From VXMO01 sp965207895 (GTDB taxonomy: Bacteria; Chloroflexota; Dehalococcoidia; UBA6926), in contig CBDBNN010000001.1 of the NCBI GenBank assembly GCA_965207895.1, forward strand, positions 310,001-374,000: a stretch of DNA of 64,000 nucleotides, given 5' to 3'. The translations under genes and the position numbers were made by a program. Position 1 is the stretch's first letter. Each line of letters begins with the position of its first letter. The notes beneath the pieces were generated by a model. It ran no database searches, was not told where the DNA came from, and worked only from the letters and a program-made list of their open reading frames with translations. Shown piece by piece: positions 50,098-57,324 of the stretch.

Positions 50098-50211
50098 AAC
50101 GCCCCCCATTAACCCTGAGCCTGTCGAAGTGCCAAGCGTCATTCCGCCCCACTCCGAATCCCCGCGCAGGCGGTGGCCCACCCCACCCAACCCCGTAACG
50201 CCATTCCCGTC

Positions 50212-50256
50212 ATTCCGGCGCAGGCCGGAATCCATCCCGTGGCCCGACAGGGCCAC
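50212..50256. repeat. Two-hairpin repeat, full copy
   Basis: Hairpin 1 ATTCCGGC-GCAG-GCCGGAAT (50212-50231); hairpin 2 GTGGCCC-GACA-GGGCCAC (50239-50256). Perfect stems. Confidence 0.9.
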
Positions 50257-50388
50257 AACTCCCTTCCCACTCGTTGCGAATGACAGACTAGCCGGCACCG
50301 TACGTGTGTGCTAATCTAAACTCGTGGAACCGAAATGACAGGATTTCTTGGAAGTTGAATATTAGAAGGTAAGGATAGGGGAACGACA

Positions 50389-50724
50389 ATGTCGATTGAG
50401 GCTCTATTGTTTTTCTGCGGCGCAGTTCTATTGGGTTTGGGGATCGGTGCATTGCTGGGGGTAGCCTGGGGCGAAGAGGTAAGGAAGCGAAGTAACTTGC
50501 TTGCCTTGCTCGGGCTGACTGCTGTCGCCATTTTCTTGGCATCGATAATCAGCCCGCCGACCTTGGCAGACATTTATCGGGGACTTGTGAGCTTCAATCT
50601 TGCAACGGACTGGCTCGTGACAGGCTTCGTGACAACATTGTTTGCGGGCGGAGTGGGAGTAGCAGCAGGGTTGGCGATTCTGTCAACGATTGAATTCAAG
50701 CACGTATTCGACAAGCTTAGGTAG
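50389..50724 (+). CDS. Small integral membrane protein, unknown function
   Basis: This 111-residue protein has three clear hydrophobic helices: residues 4-27 (ALLFFCGAVLLGLGIGALLG), 36-54 (LLALLGLTAVAIFLASII) and 75-99 (WLVTGFVTTLFAGGVGVAAG). It ends in a short charged tail EFKHVFDKLR. Its DNA is noticeably richer in A and T than the surrounding genes. It lies 3 nt upstream of the LPD29-like gene, so the two are likely co-expressed. I do not recognise a family; association with the methyltransferase module is by position only. Confidence 0.65.
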   Translation: MSIEALLFFCGAVLLGLGIGALLGVAWGEEVRKRSNLLALLGLTAVAIFLASIISPPTLADIYRGLVSFNLATDWLVTGFVTTLFAGGVGVAAGLAILSTIEFKHVFDKLR

Positions 50725-50727
50725 CCA

Positions 50728-51216
50728 ATGGCTGATACACGCCCCCGATATATCGATGTTGTTGAAGTAGCGAAACTGGTACGACGCTCGCTCAGGAAGA
50801 ACTTCCCGGATGTCAAGTTCTCTGTAAGGTCAGAACGCTACGCGGGAGGCGCATCTATTCATGTGACATGGAAGGCCGGCCCTAGCGAATCCGACGTGCA
50901 GTCAGTTGCCAGTCAGTTTGCAGGTGCCCGCACTGATGGCGACTACTCACCACGTTCTGTCTACCACTATCTGCGGCCTGATGGGGAGGCAATGGTGGCA
51001 TACAATCCCTCATCATTGGCTGTCGGTGCCTCAGAACCACAAGGTGAAGACAATCGCTTGCTTGAACGAGTGATGCCCCCGGACGTTGAGCTGGTTCACT
51101 TTGGCGCTGACTTTGTGCTGTGCTACCGGGAACCGTCGGATGAAGAAGCTGCTGAGGCGAAACGGAAATTCGAAGAAGTACGTGCAAAGCGAAGCCCTGA
51201 CGAGTTGCCGTTCTGA
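50728..51216 (+). CDS. LPD29-like domain protein
   Basis: This is a 162-residue protein. Residues 5-80 (YIDVVEVAKLVRRSLRKNFPDVKFSVRSERYAGGASIHVTW, then KAGPSESDVQSVASQFAG) match the pattern of the LPD29 domain, a small alpha/beta domain first described as an appendage of large polyvalent proteins on mobile elements and phages. The remainder is not recognised and ends in a charged helix (EEAAEAKRKFEEVRAKR). Such domains are linked to mobile DNA and conflict systems, which fits the methyltransferase gene 36 nt downstream. The low GC matches the membrane gene before it. Confidence 0.7.
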   Translation: MADTRPRYIDVVEVAKLVRRSLRKNFPDVKFSVRSERYAGGASIHVTWKAGPSESDVQSVASQFAGARTDGDYSPRSVYHYLRPDGEAMVAYNPSSLAVGASEPQGEDNRLLERVMPPDVELVHFGADFVLCYREPSDEEAAEAKRKFEEVRAKRSPDELPF

Positions 51217-51239
51217 GCCTGCTCCCCACCCCCATCCCC

Positions 51240-51245
51240 TACAAT
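51240..51245 (+). promoter_or_regulatory. -10 box of the methyltransferase gene, leaderless configuration
   Basis: TACAAT ends 7 nt before ATG 51253. No Shine-Dalgarno is present. Same geometry as pgk. Confidence 0.55.
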
Positions 51246-51252
51246 TAACCCC

Positions 51253-52902
51253 ATGACCACCCCAACCCCACCAGATAACTGGAAAAACAGACTCTACTTC
51301 GGCGATAACCTCCCAATCATGCGGGAGCACATCCCGGACGAGTCCGTCGATCTCATCTACCTCGATCCGCCCTTCAACTCCAACGCCACCTACAACGTCC
51401 TCTTCCGCGAGCACGATTCCTCAGAGTCCGCCGCCCAGATTCAGGCATTCGACGATACCTGGCACTGGAGCACGGACGCCGAATGGCACTACCAACAGAC
51501 CGTCACCACCGGCCCGCGCAAACTCGCGGACATGCTGCAGGCCATGCGCACATTCCTCGGCCAGAACGACATGATGGCCTACCTCACTATGATGGCCCCG
51601 CGGATGGTGGAGCTGCACCGCGTCCTCAAGCCCACCGGCAGCATCTACCTCCACTGCGACCCCACCGCCAGCCACTACCTCAAGCTCCTCATGGACGCCG
51701 TGTTCGGGCCGACCAGATTCAGGAATGAAATCACGTGGCAACGTACTACGGCACATAATGATTCCACCCGGTATGGTGCCAACACCGACATAATTCTCTT
51801 CTACTCGAAAGGGGATGAGTGGGCTTGGAATCCCCAGTACCGGGAATACGATGACAAATACACCGCGAGGTATCGGTTCAAGGATCCAGACGGGCGTGCT
51901 TGGACCGACGACAATCTCACGGCCAAGGGCCTTTCAGGTGGTGGCTACACATACGAATACAAGGGGATTACATCTTATTGGCGCGTTCCTATCGAAACGA
52001 TGGAGCAGCTTGACTCCGAAGGGCGTCTTCATTTCACAAAGAACGGTGGCATCAGGCGCAAGCGATATCTGGACGAACAGAAGGGGCGACCGGCGCAGGC
52101 GCTCTGGGATGACATCGACGCCATAAATTCGCAAGCCGCTGAACGCCTCGGCTATCCCACCCAGAAGCCCGAGGCCCTGCTTGAGCGCATCATCTCCGCC
52201 TCCAGCAACGACGGTGATGTCGTCCTTGACCCGTTCTGCGGTTGCGGCACCGCCGTCGCCGTCGCGGAGCGCCTGAACCGCAAGTGGATCGGCATCGATG
52301 TCACCCATCTCGCCATCTCCCTCATGCGCAGCCGCCTGCGCGACTCGTTCGGCGATGATCTGTCCGACTATGAGGTCATCGGCTCCCCCGCGGACGCGGA
52401 GAGCGCCCGCGCCCTCTCGCTTGAGGGCGGCAACACCGGCCGCTATCAGTTCGAATACTGGGCGCTCGGCCTCGTTGAGGCCCGCCCCGCGCGTGACATG
52501 AAGAAGGGCGCGGACGCCGGCATCGACGGCTATATCAACTTCTTTGACGACAACTCCGGCAAGGCAAAATCCGTCATCGTCCAGGTCAAGAGCGGGCATG
52601 TGAATCGCGGCATTGTAGGTCGGCTACGCGGTGACATGGAACGAGAGGGCGCGGAGATGGCCCTTCTAATCACCCTTGAACCGCCCACGCGACCGATGCA
52701 GGAAGATGCCACAGCCGCCGGATTCTACACACCGGAGGCCTACCCGGATCGACAATTTCCGCGTGTCCAGATCGCCACCATCGAGGACATCCTCAACGGC
52801 AACGGCCCCGCGATACCTCAGCTCGGCCTCTCCCAGTCCCCCACCTTCCGCCGCGCCCCGCGCCAACGCCGCTCACAAGGCCGCTCAGAACGAATGCTGT
52901 AG
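51253..52902 (+). CDS. DNA methyltransferase (N6-A/N4-C, beta-type) with C-terminal Mrr-like nuclease domain
   Basis: This is a 549-residue protein. Motif IV is IYLDPPFNSNATYN at about residue 36; motif I comes later as DVVLDPFCGCGTAVAVAERLNRKWIGID at about residue 320, the circular order of beta-class enzymes such as type III Mod and many orphan methylases. A target-recognition-like region lies between (about 165-290). From about residue 420 a second domain shows GADAGIDGYINFFDD then KSVIVQVKSGHVNRGIVGRLRGDME, which fits a PD-(D/E)xK nuclease of the Mrr type (Asp, then Q-x-K). It could be a single-chain restriction-modification enzyme. Upstream membrane and LPD29-like genes may belong to it. 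Confidence 0.85.
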   Translation: MTTPTPPDNWKNRLYFGDNLPIMREHIPDESVDLIYLDPPFNSNATYNVLFREHDSSESAAQIQAFDDTWHWSTDAEWHYQQTVTTGPRKLADMLQAMRTFLGQNDMMAYLTMMAPRMVELHRVLKPTGSIYLHCDPTASHYLKLLMDAVFGPTRFRNEITWQRTTAHNDSTRYGANTDIILFYSKGDEWAWNPQYREYDDKYTARYRFKDPDGRAWTDDNLTAKGLSGGGYTYEYKGITSYWRVPIETMEQLDSEGRLHFTKNGGIRRKRYLDEQKGRPAQALWDDIDAINSQAAERLGYPTQKPEALLERIISASSNDGDVVLDPFCGCGTAVAVAERLNRKWIGIDVTHLAISLMRSRLRDSFGDDLSDYEVIGSPADAESARALSLEGGNTGRYQFEYWALGLVEARPARDMKKGADAGIDGYINFFDDNSGKAKSVIVQVKSGHVNRGIVGRLRGDMEREGAEMALLITLEPPTRPMQEDATAAGFYTPEAYPDRQFPRVQIATIEDILNGNGPAIPQLGLSQSPTFRRAPRQRRSQGRSERML

Positions 52903-52913
52903 CCACTCCCGTC

Positions 52914-52955
52914 GTTCCCGCGGAAGCGGGAATCCAGTGCGGCGCGTAGCACCGC
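52914..52955. repeat. Two-hairpin repeat, full copy
   Basis: Hairpin 1 GTTCCCGC-GGAA-GCGGGAAT (first pair G-T); hairpin 2 GCGGCGC-GTA-GCACCGC with one mismatch. It follows the methyltransferase stop by 12 nt and is close in sequence to the copy inside pgk. Confidence 0.85.
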
Positions 52956-52957
52956 CT

Positions 52958-52998
52958 CCCGTTCGCCCTGAGCTTGTCGAAGGGGGCTCCCGAACGGG
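52958..52998. repeat. CCTGAGCTTGTCGAAGG-type palindromic repeat
   Basis: CCCGTTCG (52958-52965) and CGAACGGG (52991-52998) enclose CCTGAGCTTGTCGAAGG. Related copy at 36397-36429. Confidence 0.75.
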
Positions 52999-53013
52999 GA
53001 CCTAGCTCCCCAT

Positions 53014-53137
53014 GTCATTCCGAGCGTAGCCGAGGAATCTAAGGCACTGCCTACCCGCACATGCCGGAACGCGGCACACAAACCCCAACTGCCAGACAAC
53101 CCGAAACGCGAAGCATGGCTGTAGGCACTGCCTACCC
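53014..53137. repeat. Composite direct repeat, copy B (about 124 bp)
   Basis: Collinear with copy A at 48428-48551. It also has an extra partial palindrome AGGCACTGCCTACC near 53042. The final GTAGGCACTGCCTAC (53121-53135) ends 6 nt before the apgM -10 box. Confidence 0.8.
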
Positions 53138-53141
53138 CCGC

Positions 53142-53147
53142 TATACT
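53142..53147 (+). promoter_or_regulatory. -10 box of apgM
   Basis: TATACT lies 12 nt before ATG 53160, implying a leader of about 5 nt and no Shine-Dalgarno. The palindrome GTAGGCACTGCCTAC occupies the -35 region. Confidence 0.5.
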
Positions 53148-53159
53148 GTCCTCACGCAT

Positions 53160-54377
53160 ATGGCCGACTTTGAACTTATTAAGAGCCTCGCCCGTAAGAC
53201 GGACACGAAGATCGTCCTGCTCGTCATGGACGGCTTGGGCGGCATACCCCACCCCAGGACGCTCCGCACTGAGCTTGAAGTTGCGCGAAAGGACAACCTC
53301 GATCGTCTCGCGCGCTCCTCACAGACCGGCCAGTCGATCCCCGTCGCACATGGCATCACGCCCGGCAGCGGCCCCGGCCACCTCGCCCTCTTTGGCTACA
53401 ACCCGATCAAGTACCTCATCGGCCGCGGCATCCTTGAAGCCCTTGGGTTGGACATGGATGTCCGCGACGGAGACGTTGCCGCCCGCGGCAACTTCTGCAC
53501 CATCGGCGAAGACGGCACGATAACCGATCGCCGCGCCGGCCGCATCGCAACCGAATTCAACCGCCAGCTGACAGATCGGCTGAATGCCATCACCGTTGAC
53601 AATGCACAGCCAATCATTGCTTCAGGCCGCGAGCACCGCTTTGCCATGCTCTTCCGCCCGGAGGACGGTGGTCCGCAACTCAGCGATGCGCTGACCGACA
53701 GCGATCCCCAGCGCGAGGGTTTGGCCCCCTTGGAGGTCACCCCGAACACGATTCCGGCCCAAAATACGGCCGACATTGTGAATTCCTTCCTTAAGCGTGC
53801 AATGTCCGCTATTGCTGATGCCCACCCCGCAAACGGCCTCGTCTTGCGCGGTTTTGCAACGATACCGGACCTCCCGCAGATGTCGGACATTTACGCCCTG
53901 AATCCCGCTGCAATCGCCGCATACCCGATGTATCGAGGCCTTGCGCAGCTGGTGGGCATGCGCGTCGTGCCAACCGGCGAGACAATCGAAGACCAGATCC
54001 AGACCACCCGCGACATCTGGAACGACCACGACTTCTTTTTTGTCCACTACAAGTACACCGACAGCGCCGGCGAGGACGGCGACTACGATGCGAAAGTGGC
54101 CGCAATCGAGCGACTGGATAGCGCCCTGCCCGCCCTGCTGGACCTCGATCCGGACGTGTTGGTTGTGGCGGGGGACCATTCCACGCCAACCGCGATGGCC
54201 GCCCACAGCTGGCATCCGGTTCCCGTCATGATTCGGTCACGGCATGTCACTGCAGGCTTCGCGGAGGCATTCACAGAGCGCGAATGCGCGAAAGGAATGT
54301 TGGGAACCATGGCGGCGACGGACATCATGCCGCTGGCGCTCGCCAACGCCGGTAAACTGGACAAGTTCGGCGCGTAA
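53160..54377 (+). CDS. apgM: 2,3-bisphosphoglycerate-independent phosphoglycerate mutase, archaeal type
   Basis: This 405-residue alkaline-phosphatase-superfamily enzyme interconverts 3- and 2-phosphoglycerate. ATG 53160 is chosen because it gives the usual length; an earlier ATG at 53061 lies in repeat DNA. It has KIVLLVMDGLGGIP with metal Asp, HGITPGSGPGHLALFGYNPIKYLIGRGILEALG with the phospho-Ser segment, GDVAARGNFCTI, FFFVHYKYTDSAGEDGDY, and VLVVAGDHSTPTAMAAHSWHPVPVMI with metal ligands. tpiA follows 20 nt after its stop, and pgk lies 3.2 kb upstream beyond the methyltransferase module. Confidence 0.95.
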   Translation: MADFELIKSLARKTDTKIVLLVMDGLGGIPHPRTLRTELEVARKDNLDRLARSSQTGQSIPVAHGITPGSGPGHLALFGYNPIKYLIGRGILEALGLDMDVRDGDVAARGNFCTIGEDGTITDRRAGRIATEFNRQLTDRLNAITVDNAQPIIASGREHRFAMLFRPEDGGPQLSDALTDSDPQREGLAPLEVTPNTIPAQNTADIVNSFLKRAMSAIADAHPANGLVLRGFATIPDLPQMSDIYALNPAAIAAYPMYRGLAQLVGMRVVPTGETIEDQIQTTRDIWNDHDFFFVHYKYTDSAGEDGDYDAKVAAIERLDSALPALLDLDPDVLVVAGDHSTPTAMAAHSWHPVPVMIRSRHVTAGFAEAFTERECAKGMLGTMAATDIMPLALANAGKLDKFGA

Positions 54378-54383
54378 AAACCC

Positions 54384-54389
54384 TACATT
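54384..54389 (+). promoter_or_regulatory. Possible -10 box before tpiA
   Basis: TACATT ends 8 nt before GTG 54398 and 14 nt before ATG 54404. An AAAAAG purine run is the only Shine-Dalgarno-like element. tpiA may also be read from the apgM transcript. Confidence 0.35.
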
Positions 54390-54397
54390 GTGAAAAA

Positions 54398-55174
54398 GTG
54401 AACATGACATCTGAACGCAGGCCACTGATCGCCGGCAACTGGAAAATGAACACGACTCTGGCGGAGGCAAGGGTCCTTGCCTACAACATCGTCCACATGG
54501 TTGGAGTCCCCAAGGATGTTGACGTGGCCGTGTGCCCACCCTTCGTCTCGCTGCCCATTGTTGCCGAGGCGCTGCGCGGATCGCCCGTTGCGCTTGGCGC
54601 TCAGAACCTTTATCCCGCGGAGTCAGGCGCATATACGGGAGAGGTCGCGCCGAATATGCTGCAGGGCCTGTGCCGTTACGTGATTGTCGGCCACTCCGAG
54701 CGTCGCGCCTATTTCGCGGAGGCGGACGACTTCGTCAACGCAAAGGTCCGCACCGCCCTTGAATACGACCTCACCCCAATCATGTGCGTCGGCGAAACAC
54801 TGCAGCAACGAGAGGCCGGCGAAACGGAAGATGTTCTCAGAACACAAACTTCCGGCGGGCTGGCTGACGTGGACGACGTGTCGGCGGTTGTCATAGCCTA
54901 CGAACCCGTGTGGGCTATTGGCACGGGCGTTGCGGCGACGCCGGACGACGCGCGGGAGGGAATCGCCGTGATCCGCAACACAATTGCGGATGCGCACGGA
55001 CAGGACACAGCCGAGTCTGTCCGTATTCTCTACGGTGGCTCCATGAACCCACAGAACGTTGCGTCGCTGCTTGAGCAGCCAGGCATCGACGGTGGGCTGA
55101 TTGGCGGCGCGGCGCTCAATGCAGAACAGTTCGTCGCCCTGGTGCGGGCGGCGGAGGAACGCGAGCGCGAATAG
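54398..55174 (+). CDS. tpiA: Triosephosphate isomerase
   Basis: This 258-residue TIM barrel has LIAGNWKMNTTLAEA with the active Asn-Lys, LGAQNLYPAESGAYTGEVAP, VIVGHSERRAYFAE with the catalytic His, IMCVGETLQQREAGETE, VVIAYEPVWAIGTGVAATP with the catalytic Glu, and the phosphate-binding VRILYGGSMNPQNV then GIDGGLIGGAALN. All catalytic residues are intact. The start is either GTG 54398 or ATG 54404. It pairs with apgM and pgk as lower-glycolysis genes. Confidence 0.97.
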   Translation: MNMTSERRPLIAGNWKMNTTLAEARVLAYNIVHMVGVPKDVDVAVCPPFVSLPIVAEALRGSPVALGAQNLYPAESGAYTGEVAPNMLQGLCRYVIVGHSERRAYFAEADDFVNAKVRTALEYDLTPIMCVGETLQQREAGETEDVLRTQTSGGLADVDDVSAVVIAYEPVWAIGTGVAATPDDAREGIAVIRNTIADAHGQDTAESVRILYGGSMNPQNVASLLEQPGIDGGLIGGAALNAEQFVALVRAAEERERE

Positions 55175-55195
55175 CCTCTGCTGCGTCCAAATTTC

Positions 55196-55226
55196 TGTTC
55201 GAACAAAGCGTTCGCTTGCCTATACT
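55196..55226 (+). promoter_or_regulatory. Palindromic operator candidate and -10 box upstream of the Gfo/Idh/MocA gene
   Basis: TGTTCGAACA (55196-55205) is a perfect palindrome, and CGAAC-5 nt-GTTCG (55200-55214) is a second overlapping dyad. TATACT at 55221-55226 is a likely -10 box, so the dyads cover the -35 region. They resemble, but do not match in spacing, the CGAACN4GTTCG box of Gram-positive LexA. Confidence 0.4.
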
Positions 55227-55332
55227 GAACACACGCAAACTCTCATGACCATAACGACAAACAAGTCATTCTGACTGGCTACCACTGCCACATCGTTCTC
55301 TACGGACAGAAATTCAGGAGGAAAGCAGAAGC

Positions 55333-56334
55333 ATGTCCACAGATTCCACCCTTCGTATCGGCCTCGTTGGCGCAGGCCGATTCTCACAGCGACGCGTTGT
55401 GCCGGAACTCGCGAAGGTTCCCGGTGTAGAATTCGTGGCCGTCGCGAATAACAGCGCCGAGTCGACTGCCCGTGTGGCGGAGCAATTCAACGTTGCCACA
55501 CAAGCATCCTCATGGCAGGATGTCGTTTCCTCTCCGGACGTGGATCTTGTCTTCAACGGCACCCAGGCCCCGCAGCATCGCGATATCCTGCTTGGCGCAC
55601 TAGAGAACGACAAACATCTGCTCACCATGAATCCACTGGCAATGACCGGCGCGGAGGGACGTGAAATTGTGGCGGCGCTGGAGGCGCGGCCTCAGCTCAA
55701 AGCACGGCAATATCCGGCATTTCCCGGCGGTCCATACGACCGTGAAGATGCGCTTGTCCTGCGACTTCTATCTGAGGGGCGTATCGGACGCGTCTTGAGC
55801 GCGGAGATGAGGTGGCACACACCTTTCCTCGCCTTCGGTAGCTACTTTGACATCCTGAACCGATGGCTTGGACCGCACCGGCGTTTGCTGGTCGTTCGCA
55901 AGCAGCACGAGGTGGACAACCGGCGCGTTGGCTTCTCAGCCATCGTTGCCGAACTGGAGGATGACGTTGCCGTGCGCTATGTGCATGACAATCTCGCGCC
56001 AAAAGCCACGCACAACGCCCACATCGCCCTGCACGGCGAGGAGGGCACCATCGTCATTGAGGGCTACCCTGCCGACCCTTTCTCTTCTGTGCGTATTGCT
56101 TCAGGTGATGGCGAGTCTGAGGTCGTGCCGGTGCCGGACGATCTGAGACAGGCGTATGAAGAGGAACGGCGCGTCAACATTGAAGAGCAGTTCCTCGGAT
56201 GGGTGATGGGTGGCGCAGAACCTACTCCACTCCTCCTGACTCTGCAGGAGGGTCTGCAATCCATTGACGCGGCAGAGGCGTTCGTCTCCTCAATGCGTCA
56301 GGGCGGCGCCTGGGTGGAGCTGCCACAAGACTAG
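55333..56334 (+). CDS. Gfo/Idh/MocA family protein
   Basis: This 333-residue protein starts at ATG 55333 behind AGGAGGAAAG. The N-terminal Rossmann fold is RIGLVGAGRFSQRRVVPELAKVPGVEFVAVANNS. The second motif PDVDLVFNGTQAPQHRDILLGALENDKHLLTMNPLAMTGAEG is family-like, but the usual catalytic EKP reads MNP, so the Lys is absent. The C-terminal alpha/beta domain is complete (AEMRWHTPFLAFGSYFDILNRW). It may be a redox enzyme using another residue, or a non-catalytic member. It stands alone under its own promoter, upstream of miaA. Confidence 0.88.
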   Translation: MSTDSTLRIGLVGAGRFSQRRVVPELAKVPGVEFVAVANNSAESTARVAEQFNVATQASSWQDVVSSPDVDLVFNGTQAPQHRDILLGALENDKHLLTMNPLAMTGAEGREIVAALEARPQLKARQYPAFPGGPYDREDALVLRLLSEGRIGRVLSAEMRWHTPFLAFGSYFDILNRWLGPHRRLLVVRKQHEVDNRRVGFSAIVAELEDDVAVRYVHDNLAPKATHNAHIALHGEEGTIVIEGYPADPFSSVRIASGDGESEVVPVPDDLRQAYEEERRVNIEEQFLGWVMGGAEPTPLLLTLQEGLQSIDAAEAFVSSMRQGGAWVELPQD

Positions 56335-56381
56335 GCTGCCCTGAATCGGCGCGTCGCATCGAACAAGGCCAGATTTCACCC

Positions 56382-57299
56382 ATGGACACGCCGGTCATTG
56401 CGCTTGTTGGGGCAACGGGGGTTGGGAAGTCGTCTGTCGCAGTCGAACTGGCTCGACGCATTGGCGGAGAGATCATCAACGCGGACAGTCGACAAGTCTA
56501 CCGCGGCATGGCAATCGGCACAGGCATACCCTCTGAGGAGGAGCGCGGCGGCGTGCCGCACCATCTCTATGGCATATCTGAACCCGATGACGACTTTTCG
56601 CTGGGACGGTTTCTCACTGCCGCCACGTGCGCCATACAGGACATCCGCGAGCGCGAGAAAACGCCAATCGTGGTGGGCGGAACGGGCCAATACGTGTGGG
56701 CTTTGCTTGAGGGATGGAACGTGCCGAAGGTAGCGCCAAACCCGGATCTGCGGCAGGAATTGATGGATCGTGCCGAGGCCGAAGGGCGCGACGCCCTGCA
56801 CGAGGAACTCCGCAGTCTGGATCCCGCCGCCGCGGATCTCATCCACCCCAACAACCTGATCCGCACCGTGCGCGCGCTGGAAGTTGTCAGGACCACGGGT
56901 CGGCGTTTCTCGGAGCAGCGCACCCAAACTGCCCCGCCCTGGGACATACACATCGCCGGTGTGAGTATCGAGCGCGATGCTCTGGACTCACGCATAGAAG
57001 AACGCGTTGACCGTCAATTGGAGTCCGGCTGGATCGACGAAGTCAAAGACCTCCTGGAAGAGGGCTATTCGCCGTCGCTTTCATCATTCCGCAGCATCGG
57101 CTACCGCGAAATCGCGGCCCACATTGAGAGCGGCATGCCGTCCGATGAAATGCGACAGACCATCATAAGCAAAACGCGCCGTTTCGCCCGAACCCAATTC
57201 GCGTGGTTCCGCGCGGATGATGAGCGCATCACGTGGTTAGATGCAAACGAAGATTCAGAGCATCTCGCGAAACAGATACAAGCTGCACTGGGACTGTGA
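56382..57299 (+). CDS. miaA: tRNA dimethylallyltransferase MiaA
   Basis: This is a 305-residue P-loop enzyme that adds dimethylallyl to A37 of tRNAs reading UNN codons. It has IALVGATGVGKSSVAVELARRIGGEIINADSRQVYRGMAIGTGIPS, VPHHLYGISEPDDDFSLGRF, PIVVGGTGQYVWALLEGW, IHPNNLIRTVRALEV and GYREIAAHIESGM. Length and motifs are standard. It uses dimethylallyl diphosphate, a product of the MEP pathway (IspH at 22 kb). dapF begins 26 nt downstream. Confidence 0.96.
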   Translation: MDTPVIALVGATGVGKSSVAVELARRIGGEIINADSRQVYRGMAIGTGIPSEEERGGVPHHLYGISEPDDDFSLGRFLTAATCAIQDIREREKTPIVVGGTGQYVWALLEGWNVPKVAPNPDLRQELMDRAEAEGRDALHEELRSLDPAAADLIHPNNLIRTVRALEVVRTTGRRFSEQRTQTAPPWDIHIAGVSIERDALDSRIEERVDRQLESGWIDEVKDLLEEGYSPSLSSFRSIGYREIAAHIESGMPSDEMRQTIISKTRRFARTQFAWFRADDERITWLDANEDSEHLAKQIQAALGL

Positions 57300-57312
57300 C
57301 GACGGACGGCGG

Positions 57313-57318
57313 TATACT
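57313..57318 (+). promoter_or_regulatory. -10 box of dapF, leaderless configuration
   Basis: TATACT ends 6 nt before ATG 57325; no Shine-Dalgarno. This supports the 57325 start over an upstream in-frame ATG at 57241 that overlaps miaA. Confidence 0.55.
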
Positions 57319-57324
57319 TGGCGC

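Larger units (their letters stand above)
49949..50388. other. Gene-free repeat cluster between pgk and the low-GC module
   Basis: No coding frame is supported. It is largely made of dispersed repeats: a nested-hairpin copy (about 49990-50043), full two-hairpin copies at 50054 and 50212, and a CCTGAGCCTGTCGAAG repeat at about 50113. AT-richer sequence begins near 50330 and leads into the next gene. Confidence 0.7.

Noticed and set aside
49949..50260. Repeat cluster as a CRISPR or integron array
   Set aside because: Repeats are palindromic elements of different families with irregular spacing; no integrase, cas gene or attC-like core was seen.
53061..53159. Longer N-terminus for the phosphoglycerate mutase
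   Set aside because: The extra 33 codons lie inside the composite repeat and promoter; the start at 53160 gives the normal family length.
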